Shown: piece by piece, positions 16,830 to 25,413 of the stretch | Layout: the number at the start of each line of letters is the position of its first letter | Numbering within the stretch: position 1 is the first letter of the stretch | Origin: RPQJ01 sp963778185 | GTDB taxonomy: Bacteria; Pseudomonadota; Gammaproteobacteria; Steroidobacterales; Steroidobacteraceae | Reading direction: 5' to 3' | NCBI GenBank assembly: GCA_963778185.1 | Contig: CAVZTF010000003.1 | Coordinates: forward strand, 1,674,001 to 1,738,000 | Length of the DNA stretch: 64,000 nt | The notes under the pieces: model-generated | What the model saw: the letters and a program-made list of their open reading frames with translations, nothing else | What the model was told of the DNA's origin: nothing | The model's database searches: none | Made by a program: the position numbers and the translations under genes

Positions 16830-18035
16830 TTACCGACCGCCCATCACGGCGACGTAGTCCGTCGCCCAGCGGCTGTACGGCACGCAGGTGCCCTGCGCGC
16901 AGGGCGCTTCCGGCGTGCGCCAGAAGTGGATCCTGTCGAAGTTCTCGAACCCGTTCGTGGCGCAGCCCGCGTCGCCCAGCAGCGCGTTGCCCGTGCAGGC
17001 GGCGGGCACGGCCGGCACCGAACCGAACCACGCGGCGAGGTCGCCCTGCACCTTCGCGTTCAGCGACCACTCCATCCACTTGTACGCGCAGTTGGGGTGC
17101 TTCGCGTCCGTGGCGAGCATGGTCGTGTCCGCCCAGCCCGTCGCTCCTTCCGCGGGCACGGCGCTGGCGATCGGCTGCTTGTTGGCGACCAGCGTGTTCG
17201 CCTGGAAGGGCCACGAGCCCGAGGCGACGATGCCCTCGGTCGTGAAGTCCTGCACCTGTACGTTCGCGTCGTGCCAGTAGCGCTGCACCAGCGGATGCTG
17301 CTTGCGCAGCAGGTCGAGCGCGGCGGCGTACTGCGCCTCATTCAGCTCGTAGGGGTTCGTGATGCCGAGGTCGGGCTTCTTCGCCATCAGGTAGACCGCA
17401 GCATCCGCGATGTAGATCGGGCCGTCGTAAGCCTGGATGCGACCCTTGTTGCTCTTGCCGTCGGGCAGCTTCTGCTCCTCGAAGACCACCGACCACGAGG
17501 TCGGCGCAGTCTTGAATACCTGCGTGTTGTACATCAGCACGTTCGGTCCCCACTGGTAGGGCGTGCCGTAGTGCTTGCCGTCGACGAAGTGCCAGGCCGC
17601 CTCCTTCAGGCGCTCGTCGACGTTCGCGAAACTGGGGATGCGCGTGACGTCGACCGGTTGCACCGTGCCGCCGCGGATCAGGCGGATCGACGCGTCGCCG
17701 GAGGCCGTGACGAGGTCGTAGCCGCCCTGCGTCATCAGCGCGACCATCTCGTCGGACGTGCCCGCGACCTTGACGTTGACCTTGCAGCCCGTGTCCGCCT
17801 CGAACGGCGTCACCCAGTCGTAGTTCTTGTCCGTCTCGCCGCGCTCGATGTAGCCCGCCCAGGCGACGATGTCGACCTGTCCCTCGAGCGCTTCTGCCGG
17901 CGCGGCCGCAGCCGGTTCGGCGGGAGGTGCCTCGGCGACGGGCTCTTCCTTCTTCTTCGCGCAGCCTGCAATCGCGATTGCTGCGGCGACGGCGAGTACG
18001 AGACGCTGGTCCGGTGCGTTGGATGTAAGCGACAT
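16830..18035 (-). CDS. ydcS: Polyamine ABC transporter substrate-binding lipoprotein (YdcS family)
   Basis: 401 residues. Lipoprotein signal peptide with lipobox IAGC (Cys25), then a Pro/Ala/Glu-rich linker. The mature part matches E. coli YdcS over its whole length: AWAGYIERGETDKNYDWVTP, TSDEMVALMTQGGYDLVTAS, YGTPYQWGPNVLMYNT, RIQAYDGPIYIADAA, GWADTTML and the terminal YSRWATDYVAVMGGR. It captures putrescine/spermidine-like polycations in the periplasm. YdcS homologues have also been reported to have polyhydroxybutyrate synthase activity. First gene of the operon; the linker is longer than usual. Confidence 0.93.
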   Translation of the reverse strand: MSLTSNAPDQRLVLAVAAAIAIAGCAKKKEEPVAEAPPAEPAAAAPAEALEGQVDIVAWAGYIERGETDKNYDWVTPFEADTGCKVNVKVAGTSDEMVALMTQGGYDLVTASGDASIRLIRGGTVQPVDVTRIPSFANVDERLKEAAWHFVDGKHYGTPYQWGPNVLMYNTQVFKTAPTSWSVVFEEQKLPDGKSNKGRIQAYDGPIYIADAAVYLMAKKPDLGITNPYELNEAQYAAALDLLRKQHPLVQRYWHDANVQVQDFTTEGIVASGSWPFQANTLVANKQPIASAVPAEGATGWADTTMLATDAKHPNCAYKWMEWSLNAKVQGDLAAWFGSVPAVPAACTGNALLGDAGCATNGFENFDRIHFWRTPEAPCAQGTCVPYSRWATDYVAVMGGR

Positions 18036-18068
18036 GGCAAGACCCCCTGATGTTGTGCGGTGTGCCGG

Positions 18069-18074
18069 ATTCTA
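18069..18074 (-). promoter_or_regulatory. -10 element (TAGAAT) of the ydcS operon
   Basis: On the minus strand TAGAAT lies 33 nt before the ydcS ATG, with AGGGGG as ribosome site in between. No good -35 at 17 nt; the palindrome TCAACGTTGA just upstream may bind a regulator instead. Confidence 0.45.
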
Positions 18075-18088
18075 CAGGGGTGGCGGGT

Positions 18089-18098
18089 TCAACGTTGA
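18089..18098. promoter_or_regulatory. Palindrome TCAACGTTGA upstream of ydcS
   Basis: Perfect 10-bp inverted repeat placed about 14 bp upstream of the putative -10 of the polyamine operon, within the -35 zone. This is where a LacI- or XRE-type repressor or an activator would sit. The binding protein is not identifiable from the window. Confidence 0.35.
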
Positions 18099-18114
18099 TC
18101 CCGTCGACTCTGGT

Positions 18115-18699
18115 TCATTTGCGCTGCAACCGGAGGACGAACCTGATGCGGACGTCGTTGCCGACGAGGGTGGTATCGATCCATTCGCCTCCGCCGACAC
18201 CGAAGTCGAGCCGGCGAATGGTCGTGCCGCCGCTCATCTCGGCCCGGGCATCGCTGGCCGACGGCTGGAAGGCGAACGGCAGCCGGACCTCGCGGGTCGT
18301 GTCCCGGATCGTAAGCTTGCCGCGGGCTTCGAACCGGCCGGCACCCAGCGCGACGAACCGGTCGGCCTCGAAGCGCGCCCGCGGCCAGCGTTCCACGGCG
18401 AAGAAGTCGCTGCCGGAGAGCGTCCGGTCACGGTCCTTCTCACCCGTATCGGCGGTCGCCGTCTCGATGTCCACCCGGAAGCGGCTCCCGTCCAGGTCGG
18501 CCGGGTCGAAGGTGATGTCCGCCCGGAAGTTCCGGAACACCCCGTCAAACGCTCCACCCGCCTGCGTCGCGGTGAACTCGAGCCTGCTGCCGGCGGCGTC
18601 CGTCGTCCAGGCGGTCGCCGCCTGGGACGGCGCAGCAGCCAGCAGCAATGCCGTGAGCCCCCCAGCGAGGGTCGGCCGGGCAAGCCGCCGGCGTTTCAC
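18115..18699 (-). CDS. yceI: YceI-family periplasmic protein
   Basis: 194 residues, GTG start overlapping the cytochrome b561 stop (GTGA). Sec signal peptide ending near SQA-A, then the YceI lipocalin-like barrel: SRLEFTATQAGGAFDGVFRNFRADITFDP, SDFFAVERWPRARFEA, RGKLTIRDTTREVRLPF. YceI proteins bind polyprenyl/isoprenoid quinone-like lipids. It is paired with a b561 gene as in the E. coli yceJ-yceI operon, suggesting a quinone-related periplasmic function. Confidence 0.9.
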   Translation of the reverse strand: MKRRRLARPTLAGGLTALLLAAAPSQAATAWTTDAAGSRLEFTATQAGGAFDGVFRNFRADITFDPADLDGSRFRVDIETATADTGEKDRDRTLSGSDFFAVERWPRARFEADRFVALGAGRFEARGKLTIRDTTREVRLPFAFQPSASDARAEMSGGTTIRRLDFGVGGGEWIDTTLVGNDVRIRFVLRLQRK

Positions 18700-19256
18700 G
18701 CGGGCCGTCCCTTGCCTAAGGGCAACATGCGCCGCAGCGTGTCGTCCTTCTGGATGAAGTGGTGGTAAAGCGCCGCCAGCACGTGCACCACGGCGATCAC
18801 GACGATGGCCTCGAAGAGAAACTCGTGCACTTCCTCGTAGGTCTCGTGCATGCCCTCGTTCGGCGCCACGATGGCCGGGAACTGGAACAGCCCGAAGAAC
18901 GTGACCGGGTAGTTGGCCGCCGAGGACATCATCCAGCCGCTGAGCGGCTGGGCGAGGATCAGCAGGTACAGCAGCCCGTGGCCCGCCGCGGCCGCGATCT
19001 TCTGCAGCTTCGGCATCGCCACCGGGACGGGAGTGCCGTTGTTAAACACCTTCCAGGCGATGCGAACGATCGCGAGCGCGAACACCAGCATGCCGAGCGA
19101 CTTGTGGCGGGTGATCACCTCGAACTTGCCCGGACCGTCGGGCAGGTCCTCGGCCGACTCGATGATGACGTACTGTGCAATGATCAGGAGGACGATGGTC
19201 CAGTGCAGGAACTTTGCCAGGGCCCCGTAGGTCGTCGGTGTGTTGCGCCACTGCAT
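18696..19256 (-). CDS. yceJ: Cytochrome b561 (YceJ-like)
   Basis: 186 residues, four transmembrane helices with the di-heme b561 His residues in FLHWTIVLL, VITRHKSLGML, GHGLLYLLIL and VHVLAALYHHF. I use the ATG at 19256, which has GAGGAT upstream; an ATG four codons earlier abuts that site. It is expected to move electrons between ubiquinol and a periplasmic acceptor. Translationally coupled to yceI downstream and divergent from a second YceI gene 34 bp away. Confidence 0.88.
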   Translation of the reverse strand: MQWRNTPTTYGALAKFLHWTIVLLIIAQYVIIESAEDLPDGPGKFEVITRHKSLGMLVFALAIVRIAWKVFNNGTPVPVAMPKLQKIAAAAGHGLLYLLILAQPLSGWMMSSAANYPVTFFGLFQFPAIVAPNEGMHETYEEVHEFLFEAIVVIAVVHVLAALYHHFIQKDDTLRRMLPLGKGRPA

Positions 19257-19290
19257 GATGAAAATCATCCTCGCTTCAGGCCAAAGTCCC

Positions 19291-19992
19291 ATGTTAACCC
19301 AGCGCAACCTGGCGTTCGTGGCGTGCATCTGGACGCTGTCCAGTTGCATGCCTCGTCCCGCCGAGAAAACCGCCCCGGTCGCGCCGCAGGCGACGGCTCG
19401 CGTGGCTGTCCCCGCCGGCGCGGAGAGGCTGGAGATCGACCCCCGCCGCAGCGTGGTCACCGTGCTGGTGCGTCGCGCCGGCCCGCTGGCACGACTTGGC
19501 CACAACCACGCGATCGTTTCGTCGCAGGAGTCCGGCGTCGCGTGGGTCGGGCGGGACCTGGCAGGCTCCGGGTTCGAGATCCGCATGGCCGTGAAGGACT
19601 TCGTCGTCGACGACCCGGCCGTCCGTGCAGCGGCGGGGCCCGATTTCTCCGGTGCCGTTGCCGAGGACGCGCGCCAGGGCACCTACGCGAACATGCTGCG
19701 GCAGGAAGTCCTGGACGCGGCGCACTACCCCGAGATCGTCGTGAGCGCGTCCAGCCTGGCCGGTACCTGGGAGCGTCCGACGGCGACCGCGCGCCTCACC
19801 CTGCGCGGCGTTGCCCGGGAGATCGAATTGCCGATCCAACTGCGGCGCGAGCCTGCCACTGTGGCGGCCAGCGGAACCCTGCGCCTGCGCCAGACGGACC
19901 TCGGCATGAGGCCGTTCAGCGTGGCCGGCGGCGCGGTCCAGGTTGCAGACGAGGTGGAGATCCGGTTCGAGGTTGTCGCGGTGCGCCGCTAG
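19291..19992 (+). CDS. YceI-family lipoprotein
   Basis: 233 residues. Starts MLTQRNLAFVACIWTLSSC, a lipoprotein signal with the lipobox Cys at 19. The YceI-like domain follows: DPRRSVVTVLVRRAGPLARLGHNHAI, a YANMLRQEVLDAAHYPEIVV block and ARLTLRGVAREIELPIQL. It diverges from the yceJ-yceI operon, giving two YceI paralogues around one b561, one soluble and one membrane-anchored. A further upstream start at 19240 would lie inside the yceJ coding region and was not used. Confidence 0.82.
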   Translation: MLTQRNLAFVACIWTLSSCMPRPAEKTAPVAPQATARVAVPAGAERLEIDPRRSVVTVLVRRAGPLARLGHNHAIVSSQESGVAWVGRDLAGSGFEIRMAVKDFVVDDPAVRAAAGPDFSGAVAEDARQGTYANMLRQEVLDAAHYPEIVVSASSLAGTWERPTATARLTLRGVAREIELPIQLRREPATVAASGTLRLRQTDLGMRPFSVAGGAVQVADEVEIRFEVVAVRR

Positions 19993-19999
19993 CCGCAGG

Positions 20000-20716
20000 C
20001 TAGTCGGTGCTGGTTGTCAGCAGCAGCCACGTGCCCTCGGGCGCTTCGAGCAGCGCGTTGTCGCGTGAATTCATGCCGCGCGGCAGCCGGTCGAGCAGGC
20101 GATAGCCCTTCTCGCGCAGGTCTGCGATGCGTTCCGCCATCGCCGCATGGGAAAATGTGAGCACGGGCGAGCGCAGGTCCACGTCGTACAGCCCGACGTT
20201 CAGGTCGCTGCCCGTGGCCACCACCTTGGCGAACGGCGCCTGCACGGGGTCGAACGCGACGAAGCCCAGCGCGTCCCAGAAAGCCGTGGAACGCCGCAGG
20301 TCCGCGGTGGGGATGCCGAACTCCTCGAAGTAGCCGATTCGAGAGGCGTGAACGCCACTGATCGACGGCGGCGAGAACGTCCGCGCCTCCACGAGCGTAA
20401 CGCGCTGTCCGGACGGGTCGATGAAGCTCAGCTCGTGGAACGCGTCCTCGCCGAGCCGGACGGAAAGCAATTCGACGCCGAGTGCCGCGAGGCGCGGCGC
20501 ATGCGCCGCGAGCTCCGGCTGCGTCCAGGTGAGCGACGGGGACTCGATGTGCTCCCCGTGCAGGCCGAGATGCAGTCGCCCGTCCGTCACCACGGCGTAC
20601 GGGTATTTGCGCGCGTCGCCGACGGCCGCCTGCACGAATCCCAATGACTCGTAGAACTCGAGCGACTCCTGCACGTCCGGAGCGTGGACGCTGACTTCGA
20701 GGAACCGCCCCAGCAC
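20000..20716 (-). CDS. Two-domain VOC-family protein
   Basis: 238 residues made of two glyoxalase/bleomycin-resistance modules, residues 1-115 (FLEVSVHAPDVQESLEFYESLGF ... HELSFIDPSGQRVTLVEA) and 125-238 (EFGIPTADLRRSTAFWDALGF ... LLEAPEGTWLLLTT). Possible metal ligands are few, so it may bind rather than transform a ligand. It follows hemH by 3 nt on the same strand and is probably co-transcribed. Substrate unknown. Confidence 0.75.
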   Translation of the reverse strand: MLGRFLEVSVHAPDVQESLEFYESLGFVQAAVGDARKYPYAVVTDGRLHLGLHGEHIESPSLTWTQPELAAHAPRLAALGVELLSVRLGEDAFHELSFIDPSGQRVTLVEARTFSPPSISGVHASRIGYFEEFGIPTADLRRSTAFWDALGFVAFDPVQAPFAKVVATGSDLNVGLYDVDLRSPVLTFSHAAMAERIADLREKGYRLLDRLPRGMNSRDNALLEAPEGTWLLLTTSTD

Positions 20717-20719
20717 TGG

Positions 20720-21817
20720 TCAGCTCCTCGCGCCCATCGCGAGCGCCCGCGCGCGGGACTCGTCCCGCGCCGGCGAGTCATCGAAGGGCGCGAGTTCCGG
20801 CCAGCCCTGCGCGTGCTTCAGCACGAGCTGCTCGTAGAGGCTCACCTGGGCCTCGCTCGAGTTGAGGCAGGGCACGTAGTCGAACGCCTCGCCGCCGTGC
20901 GCGAGGAACATCTCACGGTTCTGCATGTTGATTTCCTCGAGCGTCTCGAGGCAATCGGTCGCGAATCCGGGGCAGACGACCGTGACGCGCTTCGGCCCGG
21001 TGTGCGAGTAGTCGTGCAGCAGGCCGTCGACGTAGGGCTTGAGCCACTCCTCGCGCCCGAAGCGTGACTGAAAGCCGACTGACCAGTCGCCCGCCACCAG
21101 TCCGAGCCGCGTGGCGACGCGGAGCGCCGTCGCCCGGCAGAAGCAGTGGTACGGGTCGCCGGCCAGGAAGTATCGCTTCGGAATCGAGTGGAACGAGAAC
21201 AGCAGGTGCTTGCGATCGTGGACCTGCCAGTGCGCGTCGATGCTGCCCGCGAGGGCCGCAATGTAGGCGTCTTCCTCCCAGTACTGGTTGACGACCCTGA
21301 GCTCGGGGATCCAGCGCCAGCGCGACAACTCGGCCGTGACTCGCTCGAAGATCGCCGCGGTGGTCGTCGCCGAGTACTGCGGATACATGGGCAGCACGAG
21401 CAGGCGCTGGGCGCCGTCGCGGCGCAGCCGCTCCAGCGCGCCTTCGATCGAGGGGTTGCCATAGGTCATCGCGAGTTCGACACGCACCCGGTCGCCGACC
21501 CGCTGCGCGAGGCGTGCACCGACCGCATCCGCGAGCCTGCGCGACTCGATCAGCAGCGGCGAGCCGGCCGGCGTCCAGATCTTCTGGTACGCGTGGGCGC
21601 TGCGCTTCGGTCGGGCGCGCAGGATGAAGCCGTGCAGGATCAACCACCACAACGCCCGGGGCGCTTCGATCACGCGCGCGTCCCACAGGAACTCTGCGAG
21701 ATAGCGTCGCACGGCCGCAGTCGTCGGCTGGTCGGGCGTGCCGAGGTTGACGAGCAACACGCCGATGCGCGCGGGGCTGCCGTGTACGTAATCGGGGTTG
21801 CCGATGTAGTCGGTCAT
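20720..21817 (-). CDS. hemH: Ferrochelatase
   Basis: 365 residues; inserts Fe2+ into protoporphyrin IX, the last step of heme b synthesis. Visible: GVLLVNLGTPDQPTTAAVRRYLAEFLWD, MTYGNPSIEGALERL, LPMYPQYSATTTAA, the catalytic His in LLFSFHSIPKRY, GFQSRFGREEWLKPY, and CPGFATDCLETLEEI (active-site Glu). No Shine-Dalgarno sequence is seen; a TATCGT hexamer ends 8 nt before the ATG, so the mRNA may be nearly leaderless. Heme demand fits the cbb3 oxidase and b561 genes of the window. Confidence 0.94.
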   Translation of the reverse strand: MTDYIGNPDYVHGSPARIGVLLVNLGTPDQPTTAAVRRYLAEFLWDARVIEAPRALWWLILHGFILRARPKRSAHAYQKIWTPAGSPLLIESRRLADAVGARLAQRVGDRVRVELAMTYGNPSIEGALERLRRDGAQRLLVLPMYPQYSATTTAAIFERVTAELSRWRWIPELRVVNQYWEEDAYIAALAGSIDAHWQVHDRKHLLFSFHSIPKRYFLAGDPYHCFCRATALRVATRLGLVAGDWSVGFQSRFGREEWLKPYVDGLLHDYSHTGPKRVTVVCPGFATDCLETLEEINMQNREMFLAHGGEAFDYVPCLNSSEAQVSLYEQLVLKHAQGWPELAPFDDSPARDESRARALAMGARS

Positions 21818-21825
21818 GGCGGGCG

Positions 21826-21831
21826 ACGATA
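21826..21831 (-). promoter_or_regulatory. Possible -10 element (TATCGT) of hemH, near-leaderless
   Basis: Minus-strand TATCGT is separated from the hemH ATG by 8 nt, placing the transcription start about 2 nt before the start codon. No ribosome-binding sequence intervenes. Confidence 0.35.
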
Positions 21832-21887
21832 CCGTGTTTGCCTGGTGCCGTCGCCTGTTCGCGGGCCGTTGCCCGGCGGTTGCGCGG

Positions 21888-23087
21888 TCAGTGGTGCCCG
21901 CGCCCGGCCTCCACCCGCGGGAACACATAAAGCATCGCGAGCGCGAACAGGCAGACCACGACGCAGAAGGTGAGCATCGGCAGCGCCGAATCCGTCGGGA
22001 AATGCCCCATCCACTGCACGGCCGCCGCGCCGATGAGCTGCTGCAGGAAACCAACCGTGCTCGAGGCGACACCCGCATGCTGCGGGGCGAGGCTCACGGC
22101 CGTCGCGGTCACGTTCGGCAGCGCGAGGCCCTGGCCATAGGACAGCACCGCCATGGGTACGAAGAGCCACAGTGGATGCGTGAAGCCGAGCGCCATGAAT
22201 GCGAAGGCCGCAATCGCGCCGGCGGTCGTGAGCGAGGCGCCCACCAGGACCATCCAATGCAGGTCGTGATGCGCGGTCAAACGCCTGACCGACCAGTTGC
22301 CGAGGAAATAGCCGGCGGCGATGAACAGGTAGTACAGGCCGAACTCGGTGGGTGGCCGGCCAAGCGCCGAGATCATGACGTAAGGCGTGAGCGAAAGCAG
22401 GACCAGGAAGGTCGCGTAGATGGCCGCCCCCTGCAGCATGGCGCCGGCGAACATCGGCATGCGAACCAGCGACCCGGCAACCGTCGCCATCTCGCGCAGG
22501 CGCGGCGGCCGCGCGGTCGCCGGGCGGGTCTCCGGCAGCCGGCGCCACACGACGAGGCCGACGAGTGTCGCCGCCAGCATCAGGACGCCGAAGACCGCCC
22601 GCCAGCCGAGGCCGGTCGCGAGAAATCCGCCGAGCACCGGGGCCAGCGAGTTGCCGAGCACGGAGACCATGGTCAGGCTCGCGAGTACCCGGACCATGCG
22701 ATCGACAGGGTAGCGGTCGACCACGATCGCCCGTGCGACCACCATGCCGGTCGCCGTACCGAAGGCCTGGATGGCCCGGCCGGCGATGAGCCAGCCGAGC
22801 GTCGGTGCAACCAGGCAGATGAAGGCGCCAAGGACGTGGACGCTTAGGCCGGCCAGGATGGCGTTGCGGCGCCCGTGGCGGTCCGCGATCGGTCCCCAGG
22901 CAAGCAGGCCGAACGAGAACGTGACGAGCGCGATCGCGAACGTCGATTGCACCTCGGCGACGCTGGCGCCGAAGTACTCGCGGACGAAAGGCAGCGCGGG
23001 GAGGTAGAGGTTGGTCGTGACCGGGCCGAGCGCCGTGACTGCCGCGAGCAGTATCAGCAGCGCCCGGTCCGATATCGGCGCTCTCAA
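21888..23087 (-). CDS. Bcr/CflA-family multidrug efflux MFS transporter
   Basis: 399 residues, 12 membrane helices. It starts at a TTG overlapping the stop of the aldehyde dehydrogenase gene (TTGA), giving MRAPISDRALLILLAAVTALGPVTTNLYLPALP, the standard Bcr/CflA N terminus. Motif A is GPIADRHGRRNAIL between helices 2 and 3, and motif C-like GNSLAPVLGGFLA follows. It probably exports a drug or metabolite with proton antiport. The third gene of a minus-strand unit DLH-gabD-MFS, it may remove a toxic catabolic intermediate. Confidence 0.87.
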   Translation of the reverse strand: MRAPISDRALLILLAAVTALGPVTTNLYLPALPFVREYFGASVAEVQSTFAIALVTFSFGLLAWGPIADRHGRRNAILAGLSVHVLGAFICLVAPTLGWLIAGRAIQAFGTATGMVVARAIVVDRYPVDRMVRVLASLTMVSVLGNSLAPVLGGFLATGLGWRAVFGVLMLAATLVGLVVWRRLPETRPATARPPRLREMATVAGSLVRMPMFAGAMLQGAAIYATFLVLLSLTPYVMISALGRPPTEFGLYYLFIAAGYFLGNWSVRRLTAHHDLHWMVLVGASLTTAGAIAAFAFMALGFTHPLWLFVPMAVLSYGQGLALPNVTATAVSLAPQHAGVASSTVGFLQQLIGAAAVQWMGHFPTDSALPMLTFCVVVCLFALAMLYVFPRVEAGRGHH

Positions 23088-24547
23088 GCCTCGATGCCGC
23101 CGATGCAGAGGTACTTGAGCTCGGTGTAGTCGAGGATGCCGTACTTCGAGCCTTCGCGGCCGGTGCCGGATTCCTTCACGCCGCCGAACGGCGCCACTTC
23201 GGTCGAGATGAGCCCAGTGTTGAGCCCCACGATGCCGTACTCGAGTCCCTCCGCGACGCGCCACGCTCGCGCGAGGTCGCGCGTATAGAAGTAGGAGGCG
23301 AGCCCGAACTCCGTGTCGTTCGCCATGCGGATCGCTTCCTTCTCGTCCTTGAAGCTGAATACCGGGGCGACCGGGCCGAAGGTCTCCTCGCGTGCCACCA
23401 TCATGTTCGGCTTCACGTGCGTGAGGATCGTGGGCTCGAAGAACGTGCCGCCGAGCGCGTGGCGCCGGCCGCCGAGCGCCACCCTGGCGCCCTTCGCGAG
23501 CGCGTCGGCGATGTGCTCCTCGACCTTCCCGACGGCCTTCGCATCGATGAGCGGGCCCTGTTCCGTCGCGCCCTTGAGTCCGTCGCCGACGCGCAGCTTG
23601 CGCACCGCGTCCGCGAGCTTCGCGACGAACGCGTCGTAGACGCCCTCCTGCACGAGCAGGCGGTTGGCGCACACGCAGGTCTGTCCGGTATTGCGGTACT
23701 TGCTCGCGATGGCACCCTGCACGGCGGCATCGAGGTCCGCGTCGTCGAAGACGATGAACGGCGCGTTCCCGCCGAGCTCGAGCGACACCTTCTTGAGCGT
23801 GCCCGCGCATTGCTGCATGAGCTTCTTGCCGACCTCGGTGGAGCCCGTGAAGGTCAGCTTGCGGACGATCGGGTTCGAGGTCATCTCGCCGCCGATGTCG
23901 CTCGCGGAACCGGTGACCACGCTGAACACGGCCTTCGGCACGCCGGCACGCGCCGCGAGCTCCGCCATGGCGAGCGCGGAATAGGGCGTCTGCGTCGCGG
24001 GCTTGCATACGAAAGCGCAGCCGGCGGCGAGCGCCGGGCCCGCCTTGCGCGTAATCATCGCCGCCGGGAAATTCCAGGGCGTGATCGCCGCGACGACGCC
24101 GATTGGCTGGCGCAGCACCAGGATGCGCTTGTCGGGCTGGTGCCCTGGAATGACGTCGCCGTAGATACGCTTGCCTTCCTCGGCGAACCACTCGATGAAC
24201 GACGCGGCATAGGCCACTTCGCCGCGCGCCTCGGCGAGCGGCTTGCCCTGCTCGGCCGTCATGATCGTGGCGAGGTCGTCCGCGCTGGCCAGCATCAGGT
24301 CGTTCCAGCGACGCAGGATCGTCGCGCGCTCCTTCGCGGTCTTCGCGGCCCATGCCGGCATGGCGGCCGCCGCCGCCTCGATTGCGCGGCGTGTCTCGGC
24401 CGTGCCGAGCTGCGGCACGGTGCCGATCACCTCGCCGGTGGCAGGGTTCGTTACCGCGATCGTTCCGCCGGCGTCCGCATCGATCCAGGTTCCGTCGACG
24501 TAACACTGTTGCCGCAGCAGGGCGGCGTCCTTGAGTTCGATGGACAT
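23084..24547 (-). CDS. gabD: NAD(P)+-dependent succinate-semialdehyde dehydrogenase
   Basis: 487 residues. The ATG at 24547 has GGGGTGA 6 nt upstream; a GTG at 24556 overlapping the previous stop is possible. ALDH features: ITPWNFPAAMITRK, GSTEVGKKLM, catalytic Glu in SLELGGNAPFIVFDDADLD, nucleophile Cys in NTGQTCVCANR (the paired-Cys pattern typical of GabD), EETFGPVAPVF and GLNTGLISTEVAPFGGVKESG. It converts succinate semialdehyde to succinate, the step after GABA transamination, so it could complete the polyamine route opened by ydcSTUV-patD about 6 kb away. Confidence 0.9.
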   Translation of the reverse strand: MSIELKDAALLRQQCYVDGTWIDADAGGTIAVTNPATGEVIGTVPQLGTAETRRAIEAAAAAMPAWAAKTAKERATILRRWNDLMLASADDLATIMTAEQGKPLAEARGEVAYAASFIEWFAEEGKRIYGDVIPGHQPDKRILVLRQPIGVVAAITPWNFPAAMITRKAGPALAAGCAFVCKPATQTPYSALAMAELAARAGVPKAVFSVVTGSASDIGGEMTSNPIVRKLTFTGSTEVGKKLMQQCAGTLKKVSLELGGNAPFIVFDDADLDAAVQGAIASKYRNTGQTCVCANRLLVQEGVYDAFVAKLADAVRKLRVGDGLKGATEQGPLIDAKAVGKVEEHIADALAKGARVALGGRRHALGGTFFEPTILTHVKPNMMVAREETFGPVAPVFSFKDEKEAIRMANDTEFGLASYFYTRDLARAWRVAEGLEYGIVGLNTGLISTEVAPFGGVKESGTGREGSKYGILDYTELKYLCIGGIEA

Positions 24548-24552
24548 GGCAG

Positions 24553-25215
24553 TCACCCCACGTAGCGGCGGAAGAAATCGATCGAGCGCTCGAAGGCCAC
24601 GCGCGCACTCGCGGGTTCGAAGGACGCGCGATCCGTGCAGTTGAAGCCGTGGTCCGCGGAATAGATGTGGTACTCGCCCTGCGGATAGGCCCGGCGGATC
24701 TTCTCGACGTCGGACATCGGGATGTACGCATCGTGGTCGCCGAAGTGGAACATCACCGGGCAGCGCGGCGTCTCGGGCAGCAGCTGCGCGGTGCCGCCGC
24801 CGTAGTAGACGACGCCCGCGGCGATGTTGGTACGGCAGGCCGACAGGTAGGTCACCTTGCCGCCCCAGCAGTAGCCCACCGTGCCGACCTTGCCGGCATG
24901 CGCGACAGCGCCGATGGCGGCGTTCACGTCGGCGATTACGCCTTCGTTGGTCGCTTTCGACATCAGCGCAATGCCGGTCTCCATGGCCGCCGCGTCGTAG
25001 CCGAGGTTCACGTCCTTCTGCAGTCGGTCGAACAAGGCAGGCGCGATCGCCAGGTAACCCTCGGCTGCGTACTGCTCCGCCACGCGGCGAATGTGCGAAT
25101 TGACGCCGAAGATCTCCTGGATGACGACGATTGCGCCACGCGGCGGGCCTTCGGGCCTGACGACATAGGACGAAAGGGTGTGGCCGTCGGCGGCTCTAAG
25201 TTGCAGCGTGCTCAT
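24553..25215 (-). CDS. Dienelactone hydrolase-family protein
   Basis: 220 residues from the ATG giving MSTLQLRAADGHTLSSYVV; the frame is open upstream but without coding character. Alpha/beta-hydrolase with the DLH Cys-Asp-His triad: Cys116 in GYCWGGK, Asp near 162 in FGDHDAYIP and His near 189 in ADHGFN. Early oxyanion-region signature VIQEIFGVNSHIR. It hydrolyses dienelactone-like or other small ester substrates. First gene of the DLH-gabD-MFS unit. Confidence 0.88.
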   Translation of the reverse strand: MSTLQLRAADGHTLSSYVVRPEGPPRGAIVVIQEIFGVNSHIRRVAEQYAAEGYLAIAPALFDRLQKDVNLGYDAAAMETGIALMSKATNEGVIADVNAAIGAVAHAGKVGTVGYCWGGKVTYLSACRTNIAAGVVYYGGGTAQLLPETPRCPVMFHFGDHDAYIPMSDVEKIRRAYPQGEYHIYSADHGFNCTDRASFEPASARVAFERSIDFFRRYVG

Positions 25216-25378
25216 CGCGGGCTCCGGAGACGGAAATTCGAGCGGGGAGAACCTCAAGGATATCAGGACGGGACCGTGGTCGGCGTTGCGGGCCCGGCAT
25301 CCAGGCCGCGCACGGCCCCGGGCAATACTCCGGCACACCCCCCCACGCGGCGCCGACCATGCAGTGGCTTGCCGCACC

Positions 25379-25384
25379 TATAAT
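25379..25384 (+). promoter_or_regulatory. -10 element (TATAAT) of the thiolase gene
   Basis: A perfect sigma-70 -10 hexamer 29 nt before the thiolase ATG, with a GGAG ribosome site between them. No good -35 hexamer at 16-18 nt upstream, so an activator or an extended contact may be needed. Confidence 0.55.
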
Positions 25385-25413
25385 TCCCTTTTCCCCATTG
25401 CCTGGAGCGTTTC

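Noticed and set aside
21888..24731. 947-codon frame fusing the efflux pump with upstream sequence
   Set aside because: Only the last 399 codons have protein character; the rest is a frame-shifted reading of gabD. The TTG at 23087 is the sensible start.
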